Position numbers and translations under genes: made by a program. A stretch of 64,000 nucleotides of DNA, taken from positions 62,001-126,000 of the forward strand of contig NZ_JAKXMK010000031.1 in the NCBI RefSeq assembly GCF_022524485.1, given 5' to 3'. Source of the stretch: Pseudonocardia alaniniphila. GTDB lineage: Bacteria > Actinomycetota > Actinomycetes > Mycobacteriales > Pseudonocardiaceae. Under the pieces are notes generated by a model. That model searched no databases, was not told the origin of the DNA, and saw only the letters and a program-made list of their open reading frames with translations. Each line of letters starts with the position of its first letter. Position 1 is the first letter of the stretch. This document shows positions 26,227 through 34,006 of this stretch, piece by piece.

Positions 26227-26628
26227 CTAGTTCCAGTCCTCTTGCCAGGAGTAGCCAGGGCCTGCATTGCCCGCGACCGCAACGGGCGCGGGCGTGCCGA
26301 GTACGAGCCCGACGGTCAGCAGCACGGCGGAGTCCGCGATCGCGTGGAGCGTGTGGGCGTCGGCGGGCACCGCGAGGAGGTCGCCCGCGACGGCTTCCAC
26401 CGCCCGTGTCGCGGCGGCCAGCCGCACCCGGCCGGCAAGCACCTGCAGCGTCGCCTCCCGCGAGCTGTCGTGCTCCTGCAACGTCTCGCCGGCTCGCAGC
26501 GCGATGACGGTCTGCCGGAGCACGTGGTCGTGGCCTCCGTGCACCGTGTGAGCGCTACGGCCGTGCGCCGACGCCCTGGCGCGTTCGATCTGGCTCCGCG
26601 CGGTCTGCGCCAGCGATGTCGTGTCCAT
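26227..26628 (-). CDS. Cupin domain-containing protein
   Basis: 133 residues, small single-domain cupin. LRAGETLQEHDSSREATLQV is the first cupin motif with a metal-binding His, and GDLLAVPADAHTLHAIADSA the second with His. ATG at 26628 follows CGAGGAG; the earlier in-frame ATG lacks a ribosome site and falls in the promoter. First gene of a cupin-LtrA pair. Such proteins often guard membranes or bind small ligands, but function here is unknown. Confidence 0.83.
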   Translation of the reverse strand: MDTTSLAQTARSQIERARASAHGRSAHTVHGGHDHVLRQTVIALRAGETLQEHDSSREATLQVLAGRVRLAAATRAVEAVAGDLLAVPADAHTLHAIADSAVLLTVGLVLGTPAPVAVAGNAGPGYSWQEDWN

Positions 26629-26661
26629 GTGTGCTCCTCGCGAGGTGCCGTTGTCGGGAGC

Positions 26662-26691
26662 GAGGACAGGACGAGACACCGATTCGTGACA
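26662..26691 (-). promoter_or_regulatory. SigJ-type promoter before cupin-LtrA
   Basis: Minus strand: TGTCACG (26685-26691), 14 bases, CCTGTCCTC (26662-26670), 33 bases before the cupin ATG. Divergent from the site at 26725. Confidence 0.7.
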
Positions 26692-26724
26692 TGACGGGCG
26701 TCACATCGGCTTCGGCGGATCAGC

Positions 26725-26754
26725 TGTCACAGATCCGGAGGCTGTCCTGTCCTC
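26725..26754 (+). promoter_or_regulatory. SigJ-type promoter before the NmrA-like gene
   Basis: TGTCACA (26725-26731), 14 bases, CCTGTCCTC (26746-26754), 58 bases before the GTG at 26813. Best match to GTCACA-N16-(C/T)GTCCT in the window. Confidence 0.72.
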
Positions 26755-26812
26755 GCTACCGACACCGCCCCGCGCAGCGGGCGGTACGCGGACTCGGATG
26801 GAGGGATTCGTC

Positions 26813-27556
26813 GTGAAGATCGTCGTAATCGGTGGGACCGGGCTCATCGGGTCGAAGCTGGTGGCCACGCTGAACGAGCACGGGCATGAGGCCGTGCCCG
26901 CTTCCCCGAACACCGGCGTGAACACGCTGACAGGAGAGGGCCTCGCGAAGGTGCTCGAAGGCGCAGCGGTCGTGGTGGACGTGTCGAACTCCCCGTCGTT
27001 CGCCGACGAGCCGGTGATGGAGTTCTTCCGCACCTCCACCACGAACCTGCTCGAGTACTCCGCGAAGGCGGGGGTCGGGCACTACGTGGCGCTGTCGGTG
27101 GTGGGCACGGATCGACTGGCGGATTCGGGCTACTTCCGGGCGAAGATCGTCCAGGAGAAGCTGATCCGCGACTCGGGCCGGGCGTACTCGATCGTGCACG
27201 CCACCCAGTTCTTCGAGTTCGTCAAGGCCATCGCGGACTTCAGCACGGTCGACGGCGAGGTCCGCCTGCCGACTGCACTCATCCAGCCGATGGTGTCCGA
27301 CGACGTCGCCACCGCGGTCGCTCGCGTCGCGGTGGGGGAGCCGCTGAACGGGATCCGCGAAATCGGCGGCCCGGAGCAGTTCCGGCTCGACGAGCTGGTG
27401 TGCAAGGGTCTTGCGGCGAAGGGCGACCCGCGCAAGGTCGTCACCGACGAGCAGGCCCCCTACTACGGGGTGCGGCTGAGCGAGCGGACGCTGCTCCCCG
27501 GTCCGGACGCCCAGCTCGGGGAGACCACGTTCGACAAGTGGCTCGCGCAGCAGTAG
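26813..27556 (+). CDS. NAD(P)H-binding SDR family oxidoreductase (NmrA-like)
   Basis: 247 residues, atypical SDR: KIVVIGGTGLIGSKLV for NAD(P), VVDVSNSPSF, YVALSVVGTDRL, and GYFRAKIVQEKLI carrying the Tyr-x-x-x-Lys-like motif. The GTG at 26813 is preferred over the ATG at 26798 because GGAGGG is spaced for it and the fold starts there. Enzymes of this kind are the usual oxidoreductase partners of ECF41 sigma factors, which fits the SigJ-type promoter in front. Confidence 0.88.
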   Translation: MKIVVIGGTGLIGSKLVATLNEHGHEAVPASPNTGVNTLTGEGLAKVLEGAAVVVDVSNSPSFADEPVMEFFRTSTTNLLEYSAKAGVGHYVALSVVGTDRLADSGYFRAKIVQEKLIRDSGRAYSIVHATQFFEFVKAIADFSTVDGEVRLPTALIQPMVSDDVATAVARVAVGEPLNGIREIGGPEQFRLDELVCKGLAAKGDPRKVVTDEQAPYYGVRLSERTLLPGPDAQLGETTFDKWLAQQ

Positions 27557-27653
27557 ACGCGCGCCGCACCACACCCGCGCTGGGCTGCCGTTCATGACCT
27601 GCGGCGGTGTGACGCAGTCCACCGCCGTTTCGGGCTGCCGAGCCACGGCTTGT

Positions 27654-27683
27654 TGTCACGGACGAAGTCGCTGTCCTGTCCTA
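27654..27683 (+). promoter_or_regulatory. SigJ-type promoter before the second cupin gene
   Basis: TGTCACG (27654-27660), 14 bases, CCTGTCCTA (27675-27683), 47 bases before the cupin ATG. Confidence 0.68.
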
Positions 27684-27730
27684 GCTGGTGTCCTCGATTC
27701 CGAGGCACCGCACGAGAAATGGGAGTACTC

Positions 27731-28162
27731 ATGAGCATCGACCACTCGCACCACATCGAGGACCCGAACCGAACGACGCCCCCGCCGCAGATCGAGCTCA
27801 TCGGCTCGGTGCCCACCCCGCCTGTGCCCGAGTCCTCCGAGGCGATGACGATCCTCGTCACCCTGCCGGCGGGGAGCGCCGGTAGCCCGCCTCACCGTCA
27901 CACCGGGCCCGCTTTCGGCTACGTGGTCCAGGGCGAGATGATCTTCGAGCTGGAGGGCGATCCCCAGCGTGTCGTGCGTGCGGGCGAGACGTTCTGGGAG
28001 CCGGGCGGCGACGTCATCCACTACCAGGACGGCAACAATCTCGCCGACGCCGAGACCAGGTTCGTGGTCACCATGTTCGGCGTCCCCGGCCAGCCGATGC
28101 TGATCCCGGTGAGCGCCGAGGAGCTCGAGGAACGCCGGCCCCGCCGCGCCCCTCGTCCGTGA
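27731..28162 (+). CDS. Cupin domain-containing protein
   Basis: 143 residues. Cupin motif 1 GSPPHRHTGPAFGYVVQGEM supplies two His and a Glu-like ligand; motif 2 is GETFWEPGGDVIHYQDGNN with a third His. The His-rich opening (IDHSHHIED) is unusual. ATG at 27731 is the first codon of a plausible leader; the earlier in-frame ATG at 27650 lies upstream of the promoter. Not closely similar to the cupin at 26227. Confidence 0.83.
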   Translation: MSIDHSHHIEDPNRTTPPPQIELIGSVPTPPVPESSEAMTILVTLPAGSAGSPPHRHTGPAFGYVVQGEMIFELEGDPQRVVRAGETFWEPGGDVIHYQDGNNLADAETRFVVTMFGVPGQPMLIPVSAEELEERRPRRAPRP

Positions 28163-28380
28163 TTCCACGGCAAGGCCTTCGGCTCGGGAGCCCCGGGCTC
28201 GACGGCGATCGCCGGAGTTGCTGACCGGCGGCTCGCTATCCGGTTGCCATCGAGCCGGCACCGGCGGCCCGCGGCGAGATCGCCCGGGCCGCCGCCGGTT
28301 TCCGGTCAACCATCCTCGAGGAAGAAGGACATGCCCGCTCGGACCGTCACCGTGGGGGCTACCACATCATGGAGGAAGAA

Positions 28381-28620
28381 GTGAGCGACCCGACGGGCGA
28401 CGGCACATTTCTCAGCGAGCTCGAGATCGAGGTCAGGGCCGAACTGGACCTGGCCGAGTCGAGTGGCCCGGCGGAGGTCGTCGAGCAGGAGAGCGCCGAA
28501 TGGTTGTACGAGTCCATCGACATCCAGCGAGAGGAAATCGGCCTGCGCAGCCTTCTCGGAGCCGTCGAGGCGATAGAAGGCGGCGAGCCTCGAGACGATG
28601 ACCGCACCTCGGGCCCCTGA
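28381..28620 (+). CDS. Small acidic hypothetical protein
   Basis: 79 residues, strongly acidic (FLSELEIEVRAELDLAESSG), with coding-type third positions. GGAGGAAGAA precedes the GTG at 28381; an ATG four codons earlier is also possible. No family recognised. It follows the SigJ-linked cupin gene by 218 bases that contain no gene. Confidence 0.5.
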   Translation: MSDPTGDGTFLSELEIEVRAELDLAESSGPAEVVEQESAEWLYESIDIQREEIGLRSLLGAVEAIEGGEPRDDDRTSGP

Positions 28621-28759
28621 CGAATTGAGCCGATAGCGACCGGCAATTCGATGCCCGAGCTCGGCTCACCCGGTCTCCATCTACATCGGACAGGGTGCAT
28701 GATCTTGCGGTGACATCTCCTCGTGACACCGGCAAAGCCCGTCTCTCGGGACGTTCCGC

Positions 28760-29728
28760 ATGAGCCGTGTCGTGGTCGTCGGAGCGACCGGGCACATCGG
28801 CTCGTACCTGATTCCCCGACTCGTGCGCGCGGGGCATGAGGTCACTGCGCTCAGCCGCGGGACACGCGAGCCCTACCACCACGCGCCGGAGTGGTCGCGG
28901 GTCGAGCGGGTGACCGTCGACCGGGAGGCAGAGGATGCCGCCGGAACGTTCGGGTCCCGGGTCGCGGCCCTGGAACCCGACGTCGTGGTGGACCTGGTGT
29001 GTTTCACCGCCGAGTCGGCGGCCCAGCTCGTCGAGGCGTTGCGGCACAGCCGGCCGCTGCTGCTGCACTGCGGCACGATCTGGGTGCACGGCCCTGTGGC
29101 GCGGGTGCCGGTCACCGAGGACGAGCCGCGGAATCCGGTGGGCGACTACGGCATCGGCAAAGCAGCGATCGAGGAGTTGCTGCACCGCGAGACACGCAGC
29201 GGTGGTGTGCCGAGTGTGGTGCTGCACCCCGGCCACATCAGCGGGCCCGGATGGCCGGTCATCACTCCGGCCGGCAACCTCGACCCAGGTGTGTGGCGCG
29301 CTCTCGCGCTGGGTGCGCCGCTTCCGCTGCCCGATCTCGGTCTCGGCGTTCTGCATCACGTCCACGCCGACGACGTCGCGCAGGCGTTCGAGCGAGCGCT
29401 GACGCGCCCTGCGGCCATCGGTTCGAGCTTCCATGTCGTCGCTGAGCAGGCGATGACCTTGCGAGGTCTCGCGCAGGGCGTGGCCGGCTGGTTCGGCCGG
29501 GAGCCCGTGCTCGAACTTCTCGACTGGCCCACGTTCGTGTCGCGGGTCGGAGCTGAGCATGCGGGCGCGACTCGCGAGCATGTCTCCCGCTCGATCAGCG
29601 CCGGCATCGAGCGCGCACGCACGCTGCTGGGCTTCGCCCCTCGTTACACGGCATTGGAGGCACTCCGTGAAGCACTGGAGTGGCTCGTCGCCAACGGTCA
29701 GGTCGACCTGGAGTCCTCGAATCTCTGA
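28760..29728 (+). CDS. NAD-dependent epimerase/dehydratase family protein
   Basis: 322 residues, extended SDR: VVVVGATGHIGSYLIPRLVR for NAD(P), VVDLVCFTAES, IWVHGPVARVP, YGIGKAAIEELL carrying the Tyr-x-x-x-Lys, HPGHISGPGWPV, then HVHADDVAQAFERAL. Resembles nucleotide-sugar epimerase-like reductases of actinobacteria. Its end overlaps the end of the ligase gene on the other strand by 31 bases. Confidence 0.87.
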   Translation: MSRVVVVGATGHIGSYLIPRLVRAGHEVTALSRGTREPYHHAPEWSRVERVTVDREAEDAAGTFGSRVAALEPDVVVDLVCFTAESAAQLVEALRHSRPLLLHCGTIWVHGPVARVPVTEDEPRNPVGDYGIGKAAIEELLHRETRSGGVPSVVLHPGHISGPGWPVITPAGNLDPGVWRALALGAPLPLPDLGLGVLHHVHADDVAQAFERALTRPAAIGSSFHVVAEQAMTLRGLAQGVAGWFGREPVLELLDWPTFVSRVGAEHAGATREHVSRSISAGIERARTLLGFAPRYTALEALREALEWLVANGQVDLESSNL

Positions 29729-31410
29729 CGGGCCCACTCGCGCAGCGTGGCCGCCCGGATCTTCGTGCCGTTCGTTCCCGACGTGGTCGGCATGGCGTCG
29801 ATGAGGTGCACTGCGTCGGGCACCTTGAACCGCGCGAGCGTCTCCGCGCACCAATCCCGCAGCGACGCCGGCTCCGGCGCTCTGCCCTCCTCGGGAACGA
29901 CGAACCCGATCGCTCTGGTGTCACCGTCGGGACCGGGGATGCCGACGACCCTGGCGGTGAACACGTCCGGGTGCTCGGCCAGCCGCCGCTCGATCTCAGC
30001 GGGGTCGACGAGGAAACCTCGCAGCCGCAGCGCGTCACCCATCCGGCAGACGAACGCGAACACGCCCTCGTCGACGAGGGCGCCCAGGTCGCCGCTGTGG
30101 AACCAGCCGTCGGCGATGAACGCCTTGGTCGCCGCGGAGTCGTCGCCGAGGTAGGCGTCGACCACGTTCGGGCCCCGGAACTGCAGTTCGCCCTCCTGCC
30201 CGGGCGGGAGCTCCTCCCCGGTCACCGGGTCGACGACCCGCACGGTGATCCCGTCGTGCACCACCCGTCCGCCGCCGGTCCAGCGGCCGGGCGCCGGTTC
30301 GTCGTGAGGCCAGAACGCGGTCAGGGCGAACACCTCCGAGGAGCCGTACACCCCGGCCGTCGCGGTGCCGAACGCGTCGCGGGCCCATTCGGCGAGCTCG
30401 CGGGAGCGGCCCTGGAAGTCGGCGACCCCCAACCAGCGCCAGGCGGAGAGGTCGCGCGGCCGGGCTTTCCACGCTTCGGCCAGCCGCAGCACCAGGTCGT
30501 CACCGCCGACGACGTGCGTCACGCCGTGGTGGGCCATGTCGTCGAGCACCGTGTCGGCGTCGAAGACCGGCTGCAGCACGCACGTCGCACCCGCGGCCAG
30601 CGCCGCCATCCCGGTGTTGTAACCGAAGACGCCCGACAGCGGAAGCGCGCACAGCACGAGGTCGGCCTCGTCGATACCGATGGTCGTGGCATCGGCGACG
30701 GCGTGTGTCAGCACTCCGTGGGCGCGGTGCGCGGCAAGCTTGGGCATCCCGGTCGAGCCGGAGGTCGTGAAGGCGACGACGAGATCGTCGAGGCCGGAGC
30801 CGCCGATTCCGGGAGGCGCGGAGACGGGTGTTGCGGGAGCCCAGGCGCCACCGCCGACGTCCGACGCCGACGGGTCGGCGACGGCCGGGGCACCCGGCCC
30901 TGCGACCACGGCGACCGCCGGTGGCGGGTTCGTCGACCGCGCGACCGCCTCGCGAAGGCCTCCCAGCAGATCCAGATCGTGGAAGTCGTGCGCCAACGCG
31001 ACGAGGCGGGGCCGCGCCCGGTCGAGCACGTGCGTGACCTCGTCGACGTTGTACCGGGTGTTGATCCCGATGACGTGGGCCCCACGGGCGGCGACGGCGA
31101 ACTGCCAGGCCAGCGCATCGCTCCAGTTGGGCAGCCACACCGCTACGCAGTCGCCCGCTCCGATCCCGCCGGTGCGCAGCTCCTCGGCGAGCGACAGCGT
31201 GCGTTGCCACAGCTCGCCCCGGCTCACCGGGATCGTCGTCCCGTCACGACCCTTGTCGAGGGCCGCGATCCGATCCGGGTCGCGACGGGCGAGGCGGCCG
31301 AGCAGGCCGGGCAGGTCGGCGGGGACCTGGTCGGCCGTGTCGGCGCCCCGGGCGTGTGCGGGTACGGCGTGCGGCGCGACAGCGGCGCGGTCGACGTCCG
31401 GGGCGCTCAT
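29698..31410 (-). CDS. Class I adenylate-forming enzyme (acyl-CoA/aryl-CoA ligase)
   Basis: 570 residues of the AMP-binding superfamily. FTTSGSTGMPK is the ATP loop, VYGSSEVFALTAF the acyl-adenylate motif, GWFHSGDLG the A8-type hinge with MGDALRLRGFLVDP, and GTNGTKIRAATL supplies the C-terminal catalytic Lys. It activates a carboxylate as AMP ester and probably passes it to CoA. ATG at 31410 overlaps the stop of the hydrolase gene (ATGA). Third gene of the operon starting with the MaoC-like dehydratase. Confidence 0.87.
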   Translation of the reverse strand: MSAPDVDRAAVAPHAVPAHARGADTADQVPADLPGLLGRLARRDPDRIAALDKGRDGTTIPVSRGELWQRTLSLAEELRTGGIGAGDCVAVWLPNWSDALAWQFAVAARGAHVIGINTRYNVDEVTHVLDRARPRLVALAHDFHDLDLLGGLREAVARSTNPPPAVAVVAGPGAPAVADPSASDVGGGAWAPATPVSAPPGIGGSGLDDLVVAFTTSGSTGMPKLAAHRAHGVLTHAVADATTIGIDEADLVLCALPLSGVFGYNTGMAALAAGATCVLQPVFDADTVLDDMAHHGVTHVVGGDDLVLRLAEAWKARPRDLSAWRWLGVADFQGRSRELAEWARDAFGTATAGVYGSSEVFALTAFWPHDEPAPGRWTGGGRVVHDGITVRVVDPVTGEELPPGQEGELQFRGPNVVDAYLGDDSAATKAFIADGWFHSGDLGALVDEGVFAFVCRMGDALRLRGFLVDPAEIERRLAEHPDVFTARVVGIPGPDGDTRAIGFVVPEEGRAPEPASLRDWCAETLARFKVPDAVHLIDAMPTTSGTNGTKIRAATLREWARQRFEDSRST

Positions 31411-32246
31411 CGCGCACCTGCCGGCGTCGCAGCTCCGGTGAGCGCGCGCAACCAGCGGTCGAGCAGCGCGGCGAAGCCGTCGATCTCCTCCATCGGGTAG
31501 TGCCCGACGCCGGGGAGCACGGTCATCCGGGCGTCGGGGATCTGCTCGGCGGCCTGGCGGACGTCGGCGGCGTCGACCCACAGGTCGTCCGCGCCGACGA
31601 CCAGGTGCGCGGGGCAGGTGATCGACGCCAGCTCGGCGCGCAGGTCGTGGCCGGCCCAGGCGATCAGGTCCGACAGGGAGACCGCCGGGTCCTCCCGCCG
31701 GTGCATGGTCGCGATCAGTTCGGCCCGCTGTGGTGGGACCGACTCTCCGACGACGGCGAGCGTGCCGAGGTAGGTGCGGTCGCTACGGCTCGGCGCGGCG
31801 ACGTCGGACAGTTCGCGCCGCAACCCGCGCACGCTCGGCCTGCCACCGGTCCAGGCGTCCGCAGCCATCGCGACGACGCCGGAGAGCCGATCGGGGATCC
31901 GCTTCGCGATGTCGAGAGCGGTCTTGCCGCCGATGGAGCAGCCGACCACGAAGGGCCGTTCCAGCCCCAGCAGCTCGATCAGCTCGACGCACCATTCCGC
32001 GTAGCTCCCGAGATCGGTGACCGGCCCACCGACGGCGGGCTCGGATCGACCGTGACCGGGCAGGTCCGGCACCACGGCGCGGTAGCCCAGCGCAGCCAGC
32101 TCGCCGGTGACGTGCCGCCACTGCACGCCGCTCTGCCCCGCGGTGTGCAGGCACAGCACCGGGATGCCCGCTCCGCTCTGTTCGACGAACGCGAGCGATC
32201 CTCCGACCTGCAGATATGCGGCCTCGATGCCGTTACTGCCGTTCAT
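31407..32246 (-). CDS. Alpha/beta fold hydrolase
   Basis: 279 residues. Catalytic Ser in VVGCSIGGKTAL, Asp in VVGADDLWVD, His in GVGHYPMEE, oxyanion LCLHTAGQSG. The GCSIGG elbow and operon position suggest an ester, enol-lactone or C-C bond hydrolase of a ring-cleavage path (3-oxoadipate enol-lactonase-like). Overlaps the MaoC-like gene by 14 bases and the ligase gene by 4, so the three are translationally coupled. Confidence 0.87.
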   Translation of the reverse strand: MNGSNGIEAAYLQVGGSLAFVEQSGAGIPVLCLHTAGQSGVQWRHVTGELAALGYRAVVPDLPGHGRSEPAVGGPVTDLGSYAEWCVELIELLGLERPFVVGCSIGGKTALDIAKRIPDRLSGVVAMAADAWTGGRPSVRGLRRELSDVAAPSRSDRTYLGTLAVVGESVPPQRAELIATMHRREDPAVSLSDLIAWAGHDLRAELASITCPAHLVVGADDLWVDAADVRQAAEQIPDARMTVLPGVGHYPMEEIDGFAALLDRWLRALTGAATPAGAR

Positions 32247-33111
32247 GCTGCTCCTCTTGTGCGAGTGCCCGTGCCGCGTCGGCGATCAGGTTCAGCACCG
32301 GGGTCAGGCGCAGGTACTCGTAGCCGTTGCCGCGCACCGCGAACTGCCCGGACATGCTGCGGCGCATGAACTCATTGGACGCCGCGGTGACCAGCTGGGT
32401 CCAGGTCAGCTCGTCGGCCTCCATGGTGAACGTCGCTCCGAGCGCCGCCCGCCGTGACACCTCGATCACTGTGCCCCGGTAGACGCGCAGGTGCACCTCG
32501 TGCTCGCCGGCTCGCAGTCCGATCGTCCCGTCCCATGACTCGAGCGCCTCGGCGAAGGCCGTGCCCTCGCGCAGCCGCTCGGCGAGCGCCTCGCCCCACC
32601 CCGTCGTGCCGAACGCGCGGCCGACCGGGTCCGGTCCCGCCTCCCGCGCGGCCAGCAGCACGGACGTCGTCCCCTCCTGCCGGGTCTCCCCGTCGGCTCC
32701 CGCGAGCGTCATGTGCCTGGTGACGACGCCGCGGTCTCGCGCCGTCGTACGTCGGCACCGCACGATCGTCAGGTCGAGGTGCAGCTCGTCGCCCACCCGT
32801 ATCGGGCGCCGGTAGGACCAGTGCGTGTCCAGCAGCCCCAGCACGGTGGTGGCAGCGCGGTCGCCGTGCAGTTCGAGCGGCTGCAGCAGTCCCATCGCGA
32901 CGGCCAGTCCGAAGGGACCCTGCAGTATCGGGCCGCCGGGATACGCGGGATCGGTGTGCACGGGGTGGTCGTCGCCGCTGAGGCGGGTGAAGTCGGCGAG
33001 ATCAGCGGGGGTGACGGTGCGGGGCCCGCTGGTGAATCGCTGCCCGACGGCGAAGTCCTCGAAGTATCCGCCTGCTCGGGCATGGGGCGGAGCGGTTCGG
33101 CCGCGCGTCAC
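32233..33111 (-). CDS. MaoC-like hot-dog dehydratase with C-terminal SCP2-like region
   Basis: 292 residues. The N-terminal hot-dog domain (YFEDFAVGQRFTSGPRTVTP, DFTRLSGDDHPVHTDP) carries the Asp/His hydratase pair; QGPFGLAVAMGLL and HWSYRRPIRVGDEL follow. The last 100 residues (TFTMEADELTWTQLVTAAS, RRSMSGQFAVRGNGYEYLRL) resemble a sterol-carrier-like module. The GTG at 33111 has AGGAGG upstream. It should hydrate an enoyl-CoA, with the ligase at 29698 supplying the CoA ester. First gene of its operon; a palindrome at 33144 stands before it. Confidence 0.8.
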   Translation of the reverse strand: MTRGRTAPPHARAGGYFEDFAVGQRFTSGPRTVTPADLADFTRLSGDDHPVHTDPAYPGGPILQGPFGLAVAMGLLQPLELHGDRAATTVLGLLDTHWSYRRPIRVGDELHLDLTIVRCRRTTARDRGVVTRHMTLAGADGETRQEGTTSVLLAAREAGPDPVGRAFGTTGWGEALAERLREGTAFAEALESWDGTIGLRAGEHEVHLRVYRGTVIEVSRRAALGATFTMEADELTWTQLVTAASNEFMRRSMSGQFAVRGNGYEYLRLTPVLNLIADAARALAQEEQHERQ

Positions 33112-33143
33112 TGACCCTCCTGACCACGTCGTCCTCGCCACAT

Positions 33144-33155
33144 GAACGAGCGTTC
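33144..33155. promoter_or_regulatory. TetR-type operator before the MaoC operon
   Basis: GAACGAGCGTTC, a 12-bp palindrome with one central mismatch, 33 bases before the MaoC-like GTG. Nearly the same site precedes the MFS gene at 33941. Confidence 0.6.
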
Positions 33156-33235
33156 TTGTCAGTTACAGAACCATCGGGAAGATCCCAGGTCAAGCCGGGC
33201 AGATCACCATGCAGGTGTGGTATAGCCTGATTGAC

Positions 33236-33865
33236 GTGATCGATCGTTCGCGTGGCGCCGCCCTCATCGCCGACACCGGCCGCGGCAACGAGGCGGCGAT
33301 TCTCAACGCGGCGCTCGAGGCATTCGGCAACAGCGGCTTCAATGGTGCGTCCATGCGCGACGTCGCCCGCGGCGCGGGCACCAGCCTGTCGAACCTCTAC
33401 AACTACTTCCCCTCCAAGTCCCGCCTTCTCGCGGAGGTGCTGCGGCACGCCAACGCCGAGCTGTACGCGCGGGTGGTGCGGGCGGTGGAGGACGCAGGCG
33501 ACGCCGCGAGCCCACGGATGCGCGACGCCGTCCGCGCCTACGTCGGGTTCGTGGTGGACCACCAGGTCGCCATGCTGGTCTCGGCCAGCGAGGTCCGCTA
33601 CCTGCAGGGTCCGGACCGGGAGCGGCTGGTCGCCGAGCGGGACGACACCCAGTCGCTCATCGAGCAGATCGTCGCCCAGGGTGTTGAGAGCGGGGAGTTC
33701 CGCACGCCCTATCCAGCCGATGCGGCCCGCAGCATCCTCTCGTTGTGCGCGGCCATCGCCACCTGGTACCGACCCGACGGGCGCCTGTCGCGCGGTCAGC
33801 TCGCCGAGCAGCACGCGCGCTATGCGTTGGCGCTCGTCGAGGCGCCGCTTCCGCGGCACGACTGA
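33236..33865 (+). CDS. TetR/AcrR family transcriptional regulator
   Basis: 209 residues. HTH: ILNAALEAFGNSGFNGASMR, then VARGAGTSLSNLYNYFPSKS; C-terminal ligand domain with VGFVVDHQVAMLVSASEVRY. The GTG at 33236 is chosen because TATAGC (33221-33226) is placed as a -10 element that would start transcription at this codon (leaderless mRNA); the earlier ATG at 33209 lies upstream of that box. It stands between two transcription units with matching palindromes and probably represses both. Confidence 0.85.
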   Translation: MIDRSRGAALIADTGRGNEAAILNAALEAFGNSGFNGASMRDVARGAGTSLSNLYNYFPSKSRLLAEVLRHANAELYARVVRAVEDAGDAASPRMRDAVRAYVGFVVDHQVAMLVSASEVRYLQGPDRERLVAERDDTQSLIEQIVAQGVESGEFRTPYPADAARSILSLCAAIATWYRPDGRLSRGQLAEQHARYALALVEAPLPRHD

Positions 33866-33940
33866 TCGGCCCGAAACACCGCGCTCGGGCTGGGTTGCTC
33901 CGTGCATCTTGCTCGGCGGAGCCACATGTGATTATCGTCT

Positions 33941-33952
33941 GAACGATCGTTC
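33941..33952. promoter_or_regulatory. TetR-type operator before the MFS gene
   Basis: Perfect 12-bp palindrome GAACGATCGTTC, 55 bases before the MFS start. Differs from the site at 33144 at a single base. A weaker ACGATCGT core occurs at 35440-35447 before the LLM oxidoreductase gene. Confidence 0.65.
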
Positions 33953-34006
33953 GTACTGACGTTGACGTCGTGGCGCTGCAGCGGTGCGGCCCGGAGGTGG
34001 ACAGCG

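Noticed and set aside
28688..28715. A sixth SigJ-like motif on the minus strand (TGTCACC, 14 bases, CCTGTCC)
   Set aside because: No minus-strand gene follows it, and the match to the third motif position is poorer; probably chance.
28433..29854. 473-codon open frame opposite the epimerase gene
   Set aside because: Antisense shadow: composition rich in Arg, His and Ala, no domain, while the plus strand has a complete extended SDR.
29680..31500. 606-codon open frame opposite the ligase gene
   Set aside because: Antisense shadow of a gene with intact adenylation motifs.
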